Assembly (NCBI GenBank): GCA_905210485.1
Contig: CAJLXA010000043.1
Span: 1-13,409 of the forward strand
DNA from: an uncultured Eubacteriales bacterium
GTDB lineage: Bacteria; Bacillota; Clostridia; Oscillospirales; CAG-272
Direction: 5' to 3'
Length of the DNA stretch: 13,409 nucleotides
Shown here in pieces: positions 1-6,886 of this stretch; positions within the stretch are counted from its first letter, which is position 1, and each line of letters opens with the position of its first letter. The notes under the pieces are model-generated. The model was given only the letters and a program-made list of their open reading frames with translations, was not told the DNA's origin and made no database searches. The position numbers and the translations under genes were made by a program.

Positions 1-97
1 ATACTTTGTTCTCCTATTACTACTAATAAATACATATTAAAGTAAGCGATAACTTGCTATTTGAAAACATTATATCATATATTTTATAAAAAAACAT
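1..97 (-). promoter_or_regulatory. Promoter and RBS of a gene leaving the left edge
   Basis: On the minus strand there is a TATAAT at 69-74, preceded by TG one base upstream (extended -10). The -35 near 92-97 is poor. About 50 bases downstream lies AGGAG at 11-15, followed by eight bases and then AT at positions 2-1, so an ATG would be completed by the first base outside the window. I infer that an unseen gene starts at the edge and runs leftward. The whole stretch is very A+T-rich compared with DNA beyond position 300. Confidence 0.55.
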
Positions 98-116
98 AAG
101 AAGATACTAAATTTCT

Positions 117-221
117 TCAATATCTTCTGCTTTTCATTGAATTAGTTAATGGTAGTCCTATACTACAAAACATTCCATTTTCTAATTCTTCTAATGTTTT
201 AATTGAATCTTCTTTATGCAT
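117..221 (-). CDS. Small ORF, 34 aa, unknown
   Basis: The ORF starts at ATG 219-221 and stops at TGA 117-119. It would encode a 34-residue peptide that begins MHKEDSIKTLEELENG, has one Cys (residue 19), and ends KSRRY. The start is supported by a near-perfect ribosome binding site, GGGAGGG at 228-234, six bases upstream. An intrinsic terminator lies directly before that site, and a new promoter follows the stop codon. I do not recognise the peptide. It could be a leader peptide, a secreted or modified small peptide (acidic N-terminal part, short Gly/Cys-containing C-terminal part), or the remnant of a longer gene. Codons are strongly A+T-biased, unlike the genes from 622 onward, which suggests transferred DNA. 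That it is translated is an inference from the ribosome binding site only. Confidence 0.4.
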   Translation of the reverse strand: MHKEDSIKTLEELENGMFCSIGLPLTNSMKSRRY

Positions 222-237
222 TTGTTTCCCTCCCAAC

Positions 238-265
238 AAAAAAGAGCCAACATCAAGTCAGCTCT
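238..265 (-). terminator. Intrinsic terminator or attenuator before the 34-aa ORF
   Basis: On the minus strand AGAGCTGAC pairs with GTTGGCTCT (nine pairs, two of them G-U) around a TTGAT loop, followed by six T. The G-U pairs form only in the minus-strand RNA, which fixes the direction. The GGGAGGG ribosome binding site of the small ORF begins a few bases downstream, so the hairpin could act as an attenuator for it. A weak promoter candidate (TTAACA / TAAAAT, spacing 19) lies just upstream near 272-302. Confidence 0.6.
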
Positions 266-323
266 AGTATTTTATTTAATTTTTGTTTTACCTTGTTAAC
301 AGGTATCTCGGATGTGCGTGCCA

Positions 324-342
324 CCTCCCTCCCGGAGGGAGG
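324..342. repeat. G+C-rich palindrome, possible dispersed intergenic repeat
   Basis: CCTCCCTCC (324-332) and GGAGGGAGG (334-342) are perfect inverted arms around one base. Within about 25 bases the sequence switches from A+T-rich (left) to G+C-rich. From memory, palindromes of this CTCCCTCC/GGAGGGAG type followed by GTGGCAC occur repeatedly between genes in gut Clostridia. Only one copy is visible in this window, so its repeat status is unproven here. Confidence 0.4.
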
Positions 343-382
343 CGGGGGTGACAGCGCCGGTTGCTGATAACTATGAAAGGAC

Positions 383-495
383 GGCTTCAGAAACCTGTCG
401 GGTGGTCTCGGCGCGCTATCCTATCTCATGGTTCTGCGAACGAACGGCAACCGGCCTGCAAATCTGCGGGAAGCCTTAAGAAACCACCTTTTTTC
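383..495 (+). other. Non-coding stretch with terminator-like pairing
   Basis: No credible gene lies in 343-505. On the plus strand GGTGGT (401-406) can pair with ACCACC (483-488), which is followed by TTTTTT (489-494), as in the closing stem of a terminated RNA. GGCTTC (383-388) can pair with GAAGCC (470-475). The two pairings interleave, so they would be alternatives or form a pseudoknot. I compared it by eye with common riboswitch consensus sequences and found no convincing match. Confidence 0.25.
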
Positions 496-505
496 TTTCG
501 GCGTG

Positions 506-534
506 TTGACTTTGCCGTCAAAAAAGGGTATACT
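506..534 (+). promoter_or_regulatory. deo operon promoter
   Basis: TTGACT (506-511) and TATACT (529-534) are separated by exactly 17 bases, a near-consensus vegetative promoter. Transcription would start near 541, about 80 bases before deoC. It is the only strong promoter seen ahead of the three deo genes. Confidence 0.85.
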
Positions 535-540
535 GTAAGC

Positions 541-567
541 AGGACAACCGCACGGTTTTGTCCTTTT
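541..567 (+). terminator. Hairpin and T-run at the predicted deo transcript start
   Basis: AGGACAA (541-547) pairs with TTGTCCT (557-563), and TTTTT continues to 567. The hairpin begins at the predicted first transcribed base. It may be an attenuator of the deo operon, or a 5' stem that protects the mRNA. It would also give a very short terminated RNA. Which of these applies cannot be told from sequence. Confidence 0.5.
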
Positions 568-621
568 TGAAAATATACAAAAATGTAAAGCAAAGTTTAT
601 ATTTTGCGGAAAGGCGGCATT

Positions 622-1287
622 ATGAAAAAAGAAGAAATTCTCGCTCATGTCGATCACACTCTGCTTCGGGTAGACGCAACGGAAGAGGAAATATGCCTTG
701 TGACGGAGGACGCGGCGCATTACCGCACGGCTTCCGTCTGCGTTCCGCCGCTCTATGTGAAAGCGGCGGCACGTACTGCCGCGGGACGGGTACCCGTCTG
801 TACGGTCATCGGCTTTCCGAACGGTTATTCGACCACTGCCGTCAAAGTGGCCGAGGCGACCGAAGCCATTGCGGACGGTGCGTCCGAGATCGACATGGTG
901 ATTGCGGTCGGCATGGTGAAAAGCGGCGACTACCACAAAGTGTTCGACGATATTGCGGCGCTGAGAAAGGCAACCGCGGGCAAAATTCTCAAAGTGATTA
1001 TTGAAACCTGTCTTCTGACCGACGCGGAAAAGATCCGCATGGCCGGCATTGTTTCCGAAGCGGGCGCCGATTACATCAAGACATCGACCGGCTTTGCGGG
1101 GTGCGGCGCAACGCTCCACGACGTGGAACTTCTCGCGCGGCATGTAAGCGGAAATACCCGCGTCAAAGCCGCGGGCGGGATCGGGTCGCTTGCCGACGCG
1201 GAAGCTATGCTGAAAGCCGGCGCCGACCGCCTCGGCACAAGCCGGATCGTGGACATTATCAAAAAAGAAGAAAGAAACGGTATCTGA
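622..1287 (+). CDS. deoC: Deoxyribose-phosphate aldolase
   Basis: DeoC cleaves 2-deoxyribose-5-phosphate into glyceraldehyde-3-phosphate and acetaldehyde in the cytoplasm, the last step of deoxynucleoside breakdown. The 221-residue product has the usual family length and class I aldolase TIM-barrel signatures. These are DHT at 11-13, EIDMVIAVGMVKSGD around the catalytic Asp91, the Schiff-base Lys153 in YIKTSTGF, and Lys182 in VKAAGGI. The ATG at 622 is preferred over an in-frame TTG at 604, because a GGAAAGGCGG ribosome binding site (608-617) sits just before it and the protein then begins MKKEEILAHVDHT, like the family. It is first in the operon, one base before deoD. The promoter is at 506-534 and a hairpin follows the transcript start. 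Nothing in the reading frame looks damaged. Confidence 0.97.
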   Translation: MKKEEILAHVDHTLLRVDATEEEICLVTEDAAHYRTASVCVPPLYVKAAARTAAGRVPVCTVIGFPNGYSTTAVKVAEATEAIADGASEIDMVIAVGMVKSGDYHKVFDDIAALRKATAGKILKVIIETCLLTDAEKIRMAGIVSEAGADYIKTSTGFAGCGATLHDVELLARHVSGNTRVKAAGGIGSLADAEAMLKAGADRLGTSRIVDIIKKEERNGI

Positions 1288-1288
1288 T

Positions 1289-2038
1289 ATGGAAAATACA
1301 ATCGCTTATCCCACGCCGCACATCGGCGCCACGCCCGCGGACTTCGCCCCGACCGTCCTGATGCCCGGCGACCCTCTCCGCGCAAAATTCATTGCGGAAC
1401 ATTACCTCGAACGCGCTGTTCTTGTGAACAATATCCGCGGCATACAGGGATATACGGGATATTACGGCGACACACGCGTGTCGGTGATGGCCAGCGGCAT
1501 GGGTATTCCGTCCATCGGCATTTACGCCACGGAACTGTACGCGGCGTTCGGTGTGGAAAACATTATCCGGATCGGTTCGTGCGGTTCGATTGCGGATAAT
1601 GTTCATGTGCGCGATCTTGTACTGGCGCTCGGCGCTTCGACCGATTCCGCCTTTCTCACGCAGTATGCGCTTCCCGGCACTTTTGCGCCGACCGCCGATT
1701 ACACGCTTCTGTCCGCCGCCGTCGAAACGGCGCAAAAACGGGGCGCAGTCTATCATGTCGGCTCGCTTCTTTCGTCCGATCGCTATTATGACGACGACGA
1801 AAGCGCCCTCGGCCGTTGGGCGAAAATGGGTATACTCGCCGTCGATATGGAAGCCGCCGGGCTTTATGCCGTCGCGGCACGCCGTAAAAAGCGCGCGCTT
1901 GCAATCTGCACGGTGTCCAATCACATTCTGACAGGTGAAGAAACCACCGCAAAAGAACGCGAAGAATCCTTTACCGCCATGATGGAAACGGCGCTCGGCG
2001 TTGCCGCGCTGATGGAGAAAGAAAAACATGAAAACTGA
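1289..2038 (+). CDS. deoD: Purine nucleoside phosphorylase, DeoD type, with Asn at the catalytic Asp position
   Basis: This enzyme phosphorolyses purine (deoxy)nucleosides to free base and (deoxy)ribose-1-phosphate. The 249-residue protein matches the hexameric, trimer-of-dimers PNP family throughout. It has the N-terminal PHIGA His, MPGDPLRAKF (phosphate-binding Gly and Arg), IRIGSCGS (Arg and Ser), VDMEAAGLY at the sugar site, and a C-terminal TTAKER with Arg224. The motif that reads TVSDH in E. coli and B. subtilis DeoD reads TVSNH here, so residue 211 (codon 1919-1921) is Asn where the catalytic Asp204 is expected. The glutamate usual before MEAA is Asp. The start follows the deoC stop by one base, and the end overlaps deoB by 11 bases, so translation is probably coupled. 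Human trimeric PNP also uses an Asn to bind 6-oxopurines, so a preference for inosine/guanosine over adenosine is a reasonable guess. Confidence 0.93.
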   Translation: MENTIAYPTPHIGATPADFAPTVLMPGDPLRAKFIAEHYLERAVLVNNIRGIQGYTGYYGDTRVSVMASGMGIPSIGIYATELYAAFGVENIIRIGSCGSIADNVHVRDLVLALGASTDSAFLTQYALPGTFAPTADYTLLSAAVETAQKRGAVYHVGSLLSSDRYYDDDESALGRWAKMGILAVDMEAAGLYAVAARRKKRALAICTVSNHILTGEETTAKEREESFTAMMETALGVAALMEKEKHEN

Positions 2039-3200
2039 ACGCGTTTTCCTTGTGGTACTGGACAGCGTCGGAATCGGCGCGGCCCCCGACGCGGCCGCTT
2101 TCGGAGACGCCGGCGCCGACACCATGAAAAGCATTTCCCGCGAGCCCGGATTCCGGGTTCCGCATCTGTTGTCGCTCGGACTCGGCAATATCGACGGCCT
2201 TTCCTATCTCGGAAAAACCGACGCCCCGCAAGCCGCGACAATGCGCCTGCAGGAAATCTCGGCCGGAAAAGACACAACGGTCGGCCACTTTGAGATTGCG
2301 GGCGTGATCTCCGAACGCCCTTTTCCTACCTATAAAGACGGATTCCCCGAAAGAATTCTCGCGCCGTTCCGCAAACAGACCGGGCGCGGCGTTCTTTGCA
2401 ATAAACCGTATTCCGGCACGGAAGTGATCCGCGACTACGGCGAAGAGCATATGCGGACGGGCGACCTTATCGTCTATACCTCTGCCGACAGCGTTTTCCA
2501 GATTGCGGCGCACGAAGACGTTGTGCCGCTTGCCATGCTTTACGAATACTGCCGCGTCGCCCGCGCTTTACTGCAGGGAGAGGACGGCGTATCGCGCGTT
2601 ATCGCACGCCCTTTCCGCGGAGAACCCGGCCGCTTTTACCGTACCGAGGGACGGCGCGATTTCGCTTTTCCCGCACCGCGGGATACGCTTCTTGACATTC
2701 TCTCCGCCGCGGGACGCGACGTCATCGCCGTCGGCAAAATCCATGATATTTTTGCCGGGCGCGGTATGACCGAAAGTATTCCCTCTCACAACAACCGCGA
2801 GGGCATGGAAGCCATGCTGGCGCTTGAAGAGCGGGATTTTTGCGGTCTCGCCTTTATCAACCTTGTGGATTTCGATATGCTGTACGGCCACCGCAACGAC
2901 TGCGCGGGGTATGCCGCGGCGCTTTCGGCCTTTGACGCTTTTCTTCCGGCCTTTCTGTCAAAAATGCGCGCGACCGACGTACTTCTTATCACCGCGGATC
3001 ACGGGTGCGATCCCGGCGACATATCCACCGATCATACGCGGGAGTACACGCCGCTTCTCGTATACGGCGACGCGATCCGTCCCGTGAACCTCGGTACGCG
3101 GCGCGGATTTTCGGATATTGCCAAGACGATCGCCGCTATGCTTGATGTTCCCGCGCCGACGCTTGCCGGCACAAGTTTTCTCTCCGAAGTGAAAAAATAA
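2028..3200 (+). CDS. deoB: Phosphopentomutase
   Basis: DeoB interconverts (deoxy)ribose-1-phosphate and the 5-phosphate, linking DeoD to DeoC. The 390-residue length is normal. As a member of the alkaline phosphatase superfamily it shows the two-metal (Mn) site. Asp12 is in VVLDSVGIG, the phosphate-accepting Thr83 is in GKDTTVGHFE, Asp283 and His288 are in DFDMLYGH, Asp324-His325 are in ITADHG, and His336 is in STDHTREY. These align with Asp13, Thr85, Asp286, His291, Asp327/His328 and His339 of the B. cereus enzyme. The start codon lies inside the deoD 3' end with GGAG about ten bases upstream. It is the last gene of the operon and is followed four bases later by a strong terminator. No thymidine/pyrimidine phosphorylase or nucleoside transporter accompanies it. 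Confidence 0.97.
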   Translation: MKTERVFLVVLDSVGIGAAPDAAAFGDAGADTMKSISREPGFRVPHLLSLGLGNIDGLSYLGKTDAPQAATMRLQEISAGKDTTVGHFEIAGVISERPFPTYKDGFPERILAPFRKQTGRGVLCNKPYSGTEVIRDYGEEHMRTGDLIVYTSADSVFQIAAHEDVVPLAMLYEYCRVARALLQGEDGVSRVIARPFRGEPGRFYRTEGRRDFAFPAPRDTLLDILSAAGRDVIAVGKIHDIFAGRGMTESIPSHNNREGMEAMLALEERDFCGLAFINLVDFDMLYGHRNDCAGYAAALSAFDAFLPAFLSKMRATDVLLITADHGCDPGDISTDHTREYTPLLVYGDAIRPVNLGTRRGFSDIAKTIAAMLDVPAPTLAGTSFLSEVKK

Positions 3201-3203
3201 AAG

Positions 3204-3239
3204 AAATTCCCCGAAGCGCTCCGTTTTCGGGGAATTTTT
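3204..3239 (+). terminator. deo operon terminator
   Basis: AAATTCCCCGAA (3204-3215) pairs perfectly with TTCGGGGAATTT (3226-3237), with the T-run ending at 3239. It starts right after the deoB stop codon. Confidence 0.93.
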
Positions 3240-3296
3240 CGTAACGCCGGCGCCGTGACCGTCTTCGGGTCGCCGCTTTTCCGGCAATACGGATTC

Positions 3297-3325
3297 CGTA
3301 ACCGCCGTCGGCGGCGGTTTTACGA
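3297..3325. other. G+C-rich hairpin between convergent genes
   Basis: AACCGCCG and CGGCGGTT are inverted around TCGG, with flanking CGTA/TACG extending the stem past a two-base bulge. TTTT lies within the right arm. It may be a backup terminator; the function is not clear. Confidence 0.4.
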
Positions 3326-3329
3326 TGAC

Positions 3330-3367
3330 AAAAGCCGGGTACGCCATTATGGCGTACCCGGCTTTTT
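3330..3367. terminator. Strong terminator, probably bidirectional
   Basis: AAAAGCCGGGTACGCCAT (3330-3347) is a perfect 18-base inverted repeat of 3349-3366. On the minus strand it lies 21 bases after the lipoprotein stop and ends in TTTT. On the plus strand it ends in TTTTT and could back up the deo terminator. Confidence 0.88.
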
Positions 3368-3387
3368 CCGCCGCGGCGGATTGTGTA

Positions 3388-6300
3388 TCACGACATTTTC
3401 AGTGTACCGTCCTGAAGCACTTTGAATATTTGCGTAATCCGGCCGGCATAACGGCACAGAATAACGTCCCCGTCCCGATTCCATTCCATGCGGAGCAATT
3501 CGTCGTCTTCATATTCCTTGCCGTCCTCCGTGAAATAATACCGTATATAGACATACCCGTTATCACGGAAACTCCACACCGTGCGCCATGTCTCCCTGCG
3601 TTCTTCACATCCGTACACTTCATTGCCTTCAACCAAAACCGTAGGAGTGTTGTCGTCGCCGATGCGGTATGTCCTGTCAAAGACCTCCAGAATTCCCTTT
3701 TCGGTATCCATTCTGCAGGCGGAAGTATCCAAAATCACTTCACCTTCTTCGCGCAGCATGGTAAGATCGGCGTACAGTCTGCCGTCCGGCGCGCGATAGA
3801 TCTTTAACGTTGTGTCTTCGGATATATTATACACGAGCGGTGTGCCGCCGAGCATATTGGCAAAGAATTCCCGAATGACATGTGCGTCTTTATCCACAAC
3901 GTAAAGTTTATAGCCGTCGAAAAGATACAGGCCGATTTCTTCGTCTATCACAACGAAAGTGCCGGAACCCCCGTACATTCTGATAAAATATCCGTTTTCA
4001 TAGAGCATCACGAATTCGCCGCTCTCTTCCATGCGATACTCTTCACACGCATACAGGCTGAGGTCGGGAATCAACGACACGATAATGTAAGTATCCACGT
4101 TTTTATACGTCACGGGAAGAATGATCTCGCCCGGTTTTCCGAAATCAATGCCTTCCATGTCGCCGGACAGAATGTCCTCAAGGTAAACGTATTCATTGTC
4201 GATTGTGTAAGTCATGTCTCCGAATCTGACGCCTGTCGAGTAGGTGACGCGGAGCTTTCCGATCTGTTCCATAACCGATTCGCGGCTTCCGTAGCGCGCC
4301 GTAATGCCGTTAAACGACGAGCTCACCGAGATACTGTATACGATGTCTTCGCTATCGTAGACAAAAAGCCTAAAAGAACGCGTCGAAAAACCTTCGTATT
4401 CAAAGGTGCAATTCCGATAGACATTCTTTTCAATCGTGGCAAGATCCATCGCGTTGCCGTCTTTGTCCCTGAGCATATCTGGCGTGACCTTTATATAGCG
4501 GTAGCAGTTACTGTCGCCGATCTGAATACACACTCTGAGATACAGGTCGTCAAAACGGCGGTTTTCGGCATATACTTCGCCTTCGGACGAAGCAATGTCC
4601 ACATTCTGAATCGTGCCGTCACCGGAGAAAGAAACAGAGGCCCAGCAGGTTTTTCCGCCGTAGGAAACGACGAACCTGCCGTCTCTCAACGTCACCATAT
4701 CCTGCGTTACTGGTATCGTCACGGACGTACCGTCCGACAACTCCGCCCGGAAAAAGAGACCGTCAAGATCCATTTTTTCTCTGCTCTCAAAAACCAGCGT
4801 ATTGTAGAACAGAGAAACGATTTCTTCCACCGTGATATTGTCCGGGTCGTACACAAAAATGTCAAGACGGATAACGCTACCGTTCACAAGGAACGTGACC
4901 TCGTATTCGCCGATCTCATCGGCTGCAAATCCGCTTGCGATCTTCTCGCCCTCGCCGGTCTGCGCGTTCAACTTTTTCACCGTTACGGCGGAGGCAAAGA
5001 GAAGCCTGAGGAAATTTCCGTCCGCATACGAATAACGCGCCTGCAGATCGAAAAACGTTGTGCCGAGAGGAATATATATCGGATCGGTCGAATAGTACTC
5101 GATCTCATTGTAGTCATTGATGGAAAGGTTGAAATACGTATGCACCTTGCCGTCCTTCGTGCTGACAAACAACCGGTACTCTCCGACTTTATTCGGGGTA
5201 TACATTCCTTCGACGTCGAATGCGGAAAGGGGCAGGTATTCGTCCGTTCCGTCGCTGTAATACACCTGAATGCCCGGCATTCCTCCGATATGGGTGTGAA
5301 CGCCTCTCAAGGCGACCACCGTTTTTTCGTCGGTAAGAATGAAAGACGACGTGCAGACGTTTCCGTTATACGTATATGTAACGGTCTTCTTACCCGCCGT
5401 GGTCAGGTCGCCGCCGTCGATCAGCGAAACATCGGTACATTCCGAGAGTCTGACCGTCCGTTTGTTCTGCCCGTTATCGCTGACCCAGACTTTCAGTTCG
5501 CCGAGGTCGGTGACGAATCCTATCTGATAATAGGTATACTCAAAGGCGCCGACAAAGGTGATCTGCACCTCTTTTTCAAAGCCGTTATAACGGAGCGTTA
5601 CCGTCCGTGTGACGGGCAATGTGGCGGGATCAATCCCCTTCAGCAATTCCGCAAAGGCGTCATAGCCGTTTTTATCGTACTGATTGATGGAACCGCTGGA
5701 TCCGTAACCGTCTTTCATACGAACATACGCGTGATAGAAAACAGGGGTATCCACGCCGACGATGAAATCCGCAGTGACAAAAATATCGGCCACTTCATTG
5801 TTTTCCGCCGTCGGTGCGTTGTCCGCGAGATATTTATCCGATACTTCGTTACCGTCTATAAATTTTTTATGACAGAGGTAGCAGTAATCATATCCGAGCC
5901 AGCCCTCGCAATTTTCCGTTTTTTCCACTGAGGGAACCGGATAGAAGTTGTGTCCGGCCGGAATCTTAAGATCATCGGCGGTATACTCCATTCCTCTGAA
6001 GAACAGTTTCGTACAACGGCGGCAACGGAGATGTTCGTAAAAACCGTCTTCTGTACAGGTGGCGGCTTTCTTATCTATCTGTTCGTAATCGTGTCCGGCG
6101 GCCGGGAGCGCAAGATCTTCCGCCGTCACCGGTTTGCCGTCCCGGAGCAAAGCGCCGCATTTTCTGCACCGTTCGTGCGCCGCTGTGCCGGCAGTGAGGC
6201 AATGTCTGACCTCCGCCACGCTTTCCGTATCATGCGCAGCAGGAAGCAGAAGTTCCGCTTCGGTTTTCTCCGCGCCGTCGACAAACTTTTTCCCACAGGC

Positions 6301-6714
6301 GGTACAGTAATCATGCGCCGCCATGCCGTCTTTCGTGCAGGAAGGTTCCGTCTTCGCCACCGCTGTCAGATGATGGCCTTTCGGAATCGTCAGCGATGAG
6401 AGCGCTTCGCCGTCTGCGGAGAATTTACCGTTGCAACGCGTGCAGAGACGGTGCGCCATCGTGCCGTCCGTTTCGCAGGTGGCGGGCACTTCGGCGACAA
6501 CGTCGCTCATATCGTGTCCGAGCGCGGCGATTGCGCGCGTTTCCTTTTCACCGCACGAACAGGTGCGGATTTCTTCCCCGGCGCCCTCGCAGGTTGCCGC
6601 GGCGGAAACCGTCCATTCGCCGTAGGTGTGTTTGTGGGCACAGGACGTCAGCATGAGCGCGCCGAGTGCAACCATGAGCATAGCCGTGAGGACAAGAAAG
6701 ATCTTCTTATGCAT
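3388..6714 (-). CDS. Large lipoprotein with six Cys-rich repeats and Ig-like region
   Basis: The 1108-residue product is probably anchored to the outer face of the membrane. Residues 1-25 form a lipoprotein signal (MHKK, hydrophobic core, lipobox LTSC with Cys25). Six tandem repeats of about 46 residues follow (27 to about 296). Each has a single Cys in a T/E-x-C-x-x-x-G context (42, 80, 126, 172, 220, 269) and a CxxC or CxC pair (52/54, 91/94, 137/140, 183/186, 231/234, 278/281), usually closing with a GHD-like motif. The rest is beta-rich, including a stretch near 470-540 (YYSDGT, VGEYRL) that resembles the bacterial Ig-like Big_3 family, and it contains no obvious enzyme motif. The start is ATG 6712-6714, with AAGGAG six bases upstream; an earlier ATG at 6750 lies upstream of the predicted transcript start. 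The ligand is unknown. Attachment, adhesion or binding of a surface polymer is only a guess. Confidence 0.9.
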   Translation of the reverse strand: MHKKIFLVLTAMLMVALGALMLTSCAHKHTYGEWTVSAAATCEGAGEEIRTCSCGEKETRAIAALGHDMSDVVAEVPATCETDGTMAHRLCTRCNGKFSADGEALSSLTIPKGHHLTAVAKTEPSCTKDGMAAHDYCTACGKKFVDGAEKTEAELLLPAAHDTESVAEVRHCLTAGTAAHERCRKCGALLRDGKPVTAEDLALPAAGHDYEQIDKKAATCTEDGFYEHLRCRRCTKLFFRGMEYTADDLKIPAGHNFYPVPSVEKTENCEGWLGYDYCYLCHKKFIDGNEVSDKYLADNAPTAENNEVADIFVTADFIVGVDTPVFYHAYVRMKDGYGSSGSINQYDKNGYDAFAELLKGIDPATLPVTRTVTLRYNGFEKEVQITFVGAFEYTYYQIGFVTDLGELKVWVSDNGQNKRTVRLSECTDVSLIDGGDLTTAGKKTVTYTYNGNVCTSSFILTDEKTVVALRGVHTHIGGMPGIQVYYSDGTDEYLPLSAFDVEGMYTPNKVGEYRLFVSTKDGKVHTYFNLSINDYNEIEYYSTDPIYIPLGTTFFDLQARYSYADGNFLRLLFASAVTVKKLNAQTGEGEKIASGFAADEIGEYEVTFLVNGSVIRLDIFVYDPDNITVEEIVSLFYNTLVFESREKMDLDGLFFRAELSDGTSVTIPVTQDMVTLRDGRFVVSYGGKTCWASVSFSGDGTIQNVDIASSEGEVYAENRRFDDLYLRVCIQIGDSNCYRYIKVTPDMLRDKDGNAMDLATIEKNVYRNCTFEYEGFSTRSFRLFVYDSEDIVYSISVSSSFNGITARYGSRESVMEQIGKLRVTYSTGVRFGDMTYTIDNEYVYLEDILSGDMEGIDFGKPGEIILPVTYKNVDTYIIVSLIPDLSLYACEEYRMEESGEFVMLYENGYFIRMYGGSGTFVVIDEEIGLYLFDGYKLYVVDKDAHVIREFFANMLGGTPLVYNISEDTTLKIYRAPDGRLYADLTMLREEGEVILDTSACRMDTEKGILEVFDRTYRIGDDNTPTVLVEGNEVYGCEERRETWRTVWSFRDNGYVYIRYYFTEDGKEYEDDELLRMEWNRDGDVILCRYAGRITQIFKVLQDGTLKMS

Positions 6715-6749
6715 ACTTTTCTCCTTTTGGTTAATTTTCTCACAAATCA

Positions 6750-6779
6750 ATTATACGCTATCGGAGGCGATTCTGTCAA
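6750..6779 (-). promoter_or_regulatory. Consensus promoter of the lipoprotein gene
   Basis: On the minus strand TTGACA (6774-6779) and TATAAT (6750-6755) are both perfect consensus hexamers, 18 bases apart. Transcription would start near 6743, leaving a leader of about 30 bases. Confidence 0.9.
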
Positions 6780-6831
6780 GGAAACGGAAAATTTCTTTGT
6801 TTCGCACGCCGCGCAGGAAGATTGCAAAAAG

Positions 6832-6872
6832 AAAAAACAAGCGGTTTGTGAACTTATGTTTACAAACCGCTT
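6832..6872 (-). terminator. Terminator of the alpha/beta hydrolase gene
   Basis: AAGCGGTTTGT (6839-6849) and ACAAACCGCTT (6862-6872) form an 11-base stem, extendable past one mismatch. On the minus strand it is followed by TTGTTTTTTC. It lies 15 bases after the hydrolase stop codon. Confidence 0.88.
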
Positions 6873-6886
6873 TTCTATAATTTTGT

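Noticed and set aside
421..1143. 240-codon minus-strand open frame overlapping deoC and its promoter
   Set aside because: It is antisense to deoC motifs and to the deo promoter, and lacks a ribosome binding site.
1259..2188. 309-codon minus-strand open frame across deoD
   Set aside because: It is a shadow of the deoC/deoD/deoB codons, lies antisense to conserved enzymes and has no start signals.
3880..5931. 683-codon plus-strand open frame antisense to the lipoprotein gene
   Set aside because: It has no ribosome binding site or promoter, its composition looks like a reverse-complement shadow rich in His, Val, Arg and Phe, and the opposite strand encodes a convincing lipoprotein with signal peptide and repeats.
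6712..6750. Upstream ATG (6748-6750) as the lipoprotein start
   Set aside because: It overlaps the -10 box and lies before the predicted transcript start; ATG at 6712-6714 has an AAGGAG site and gives a normal lipoprotein signal.
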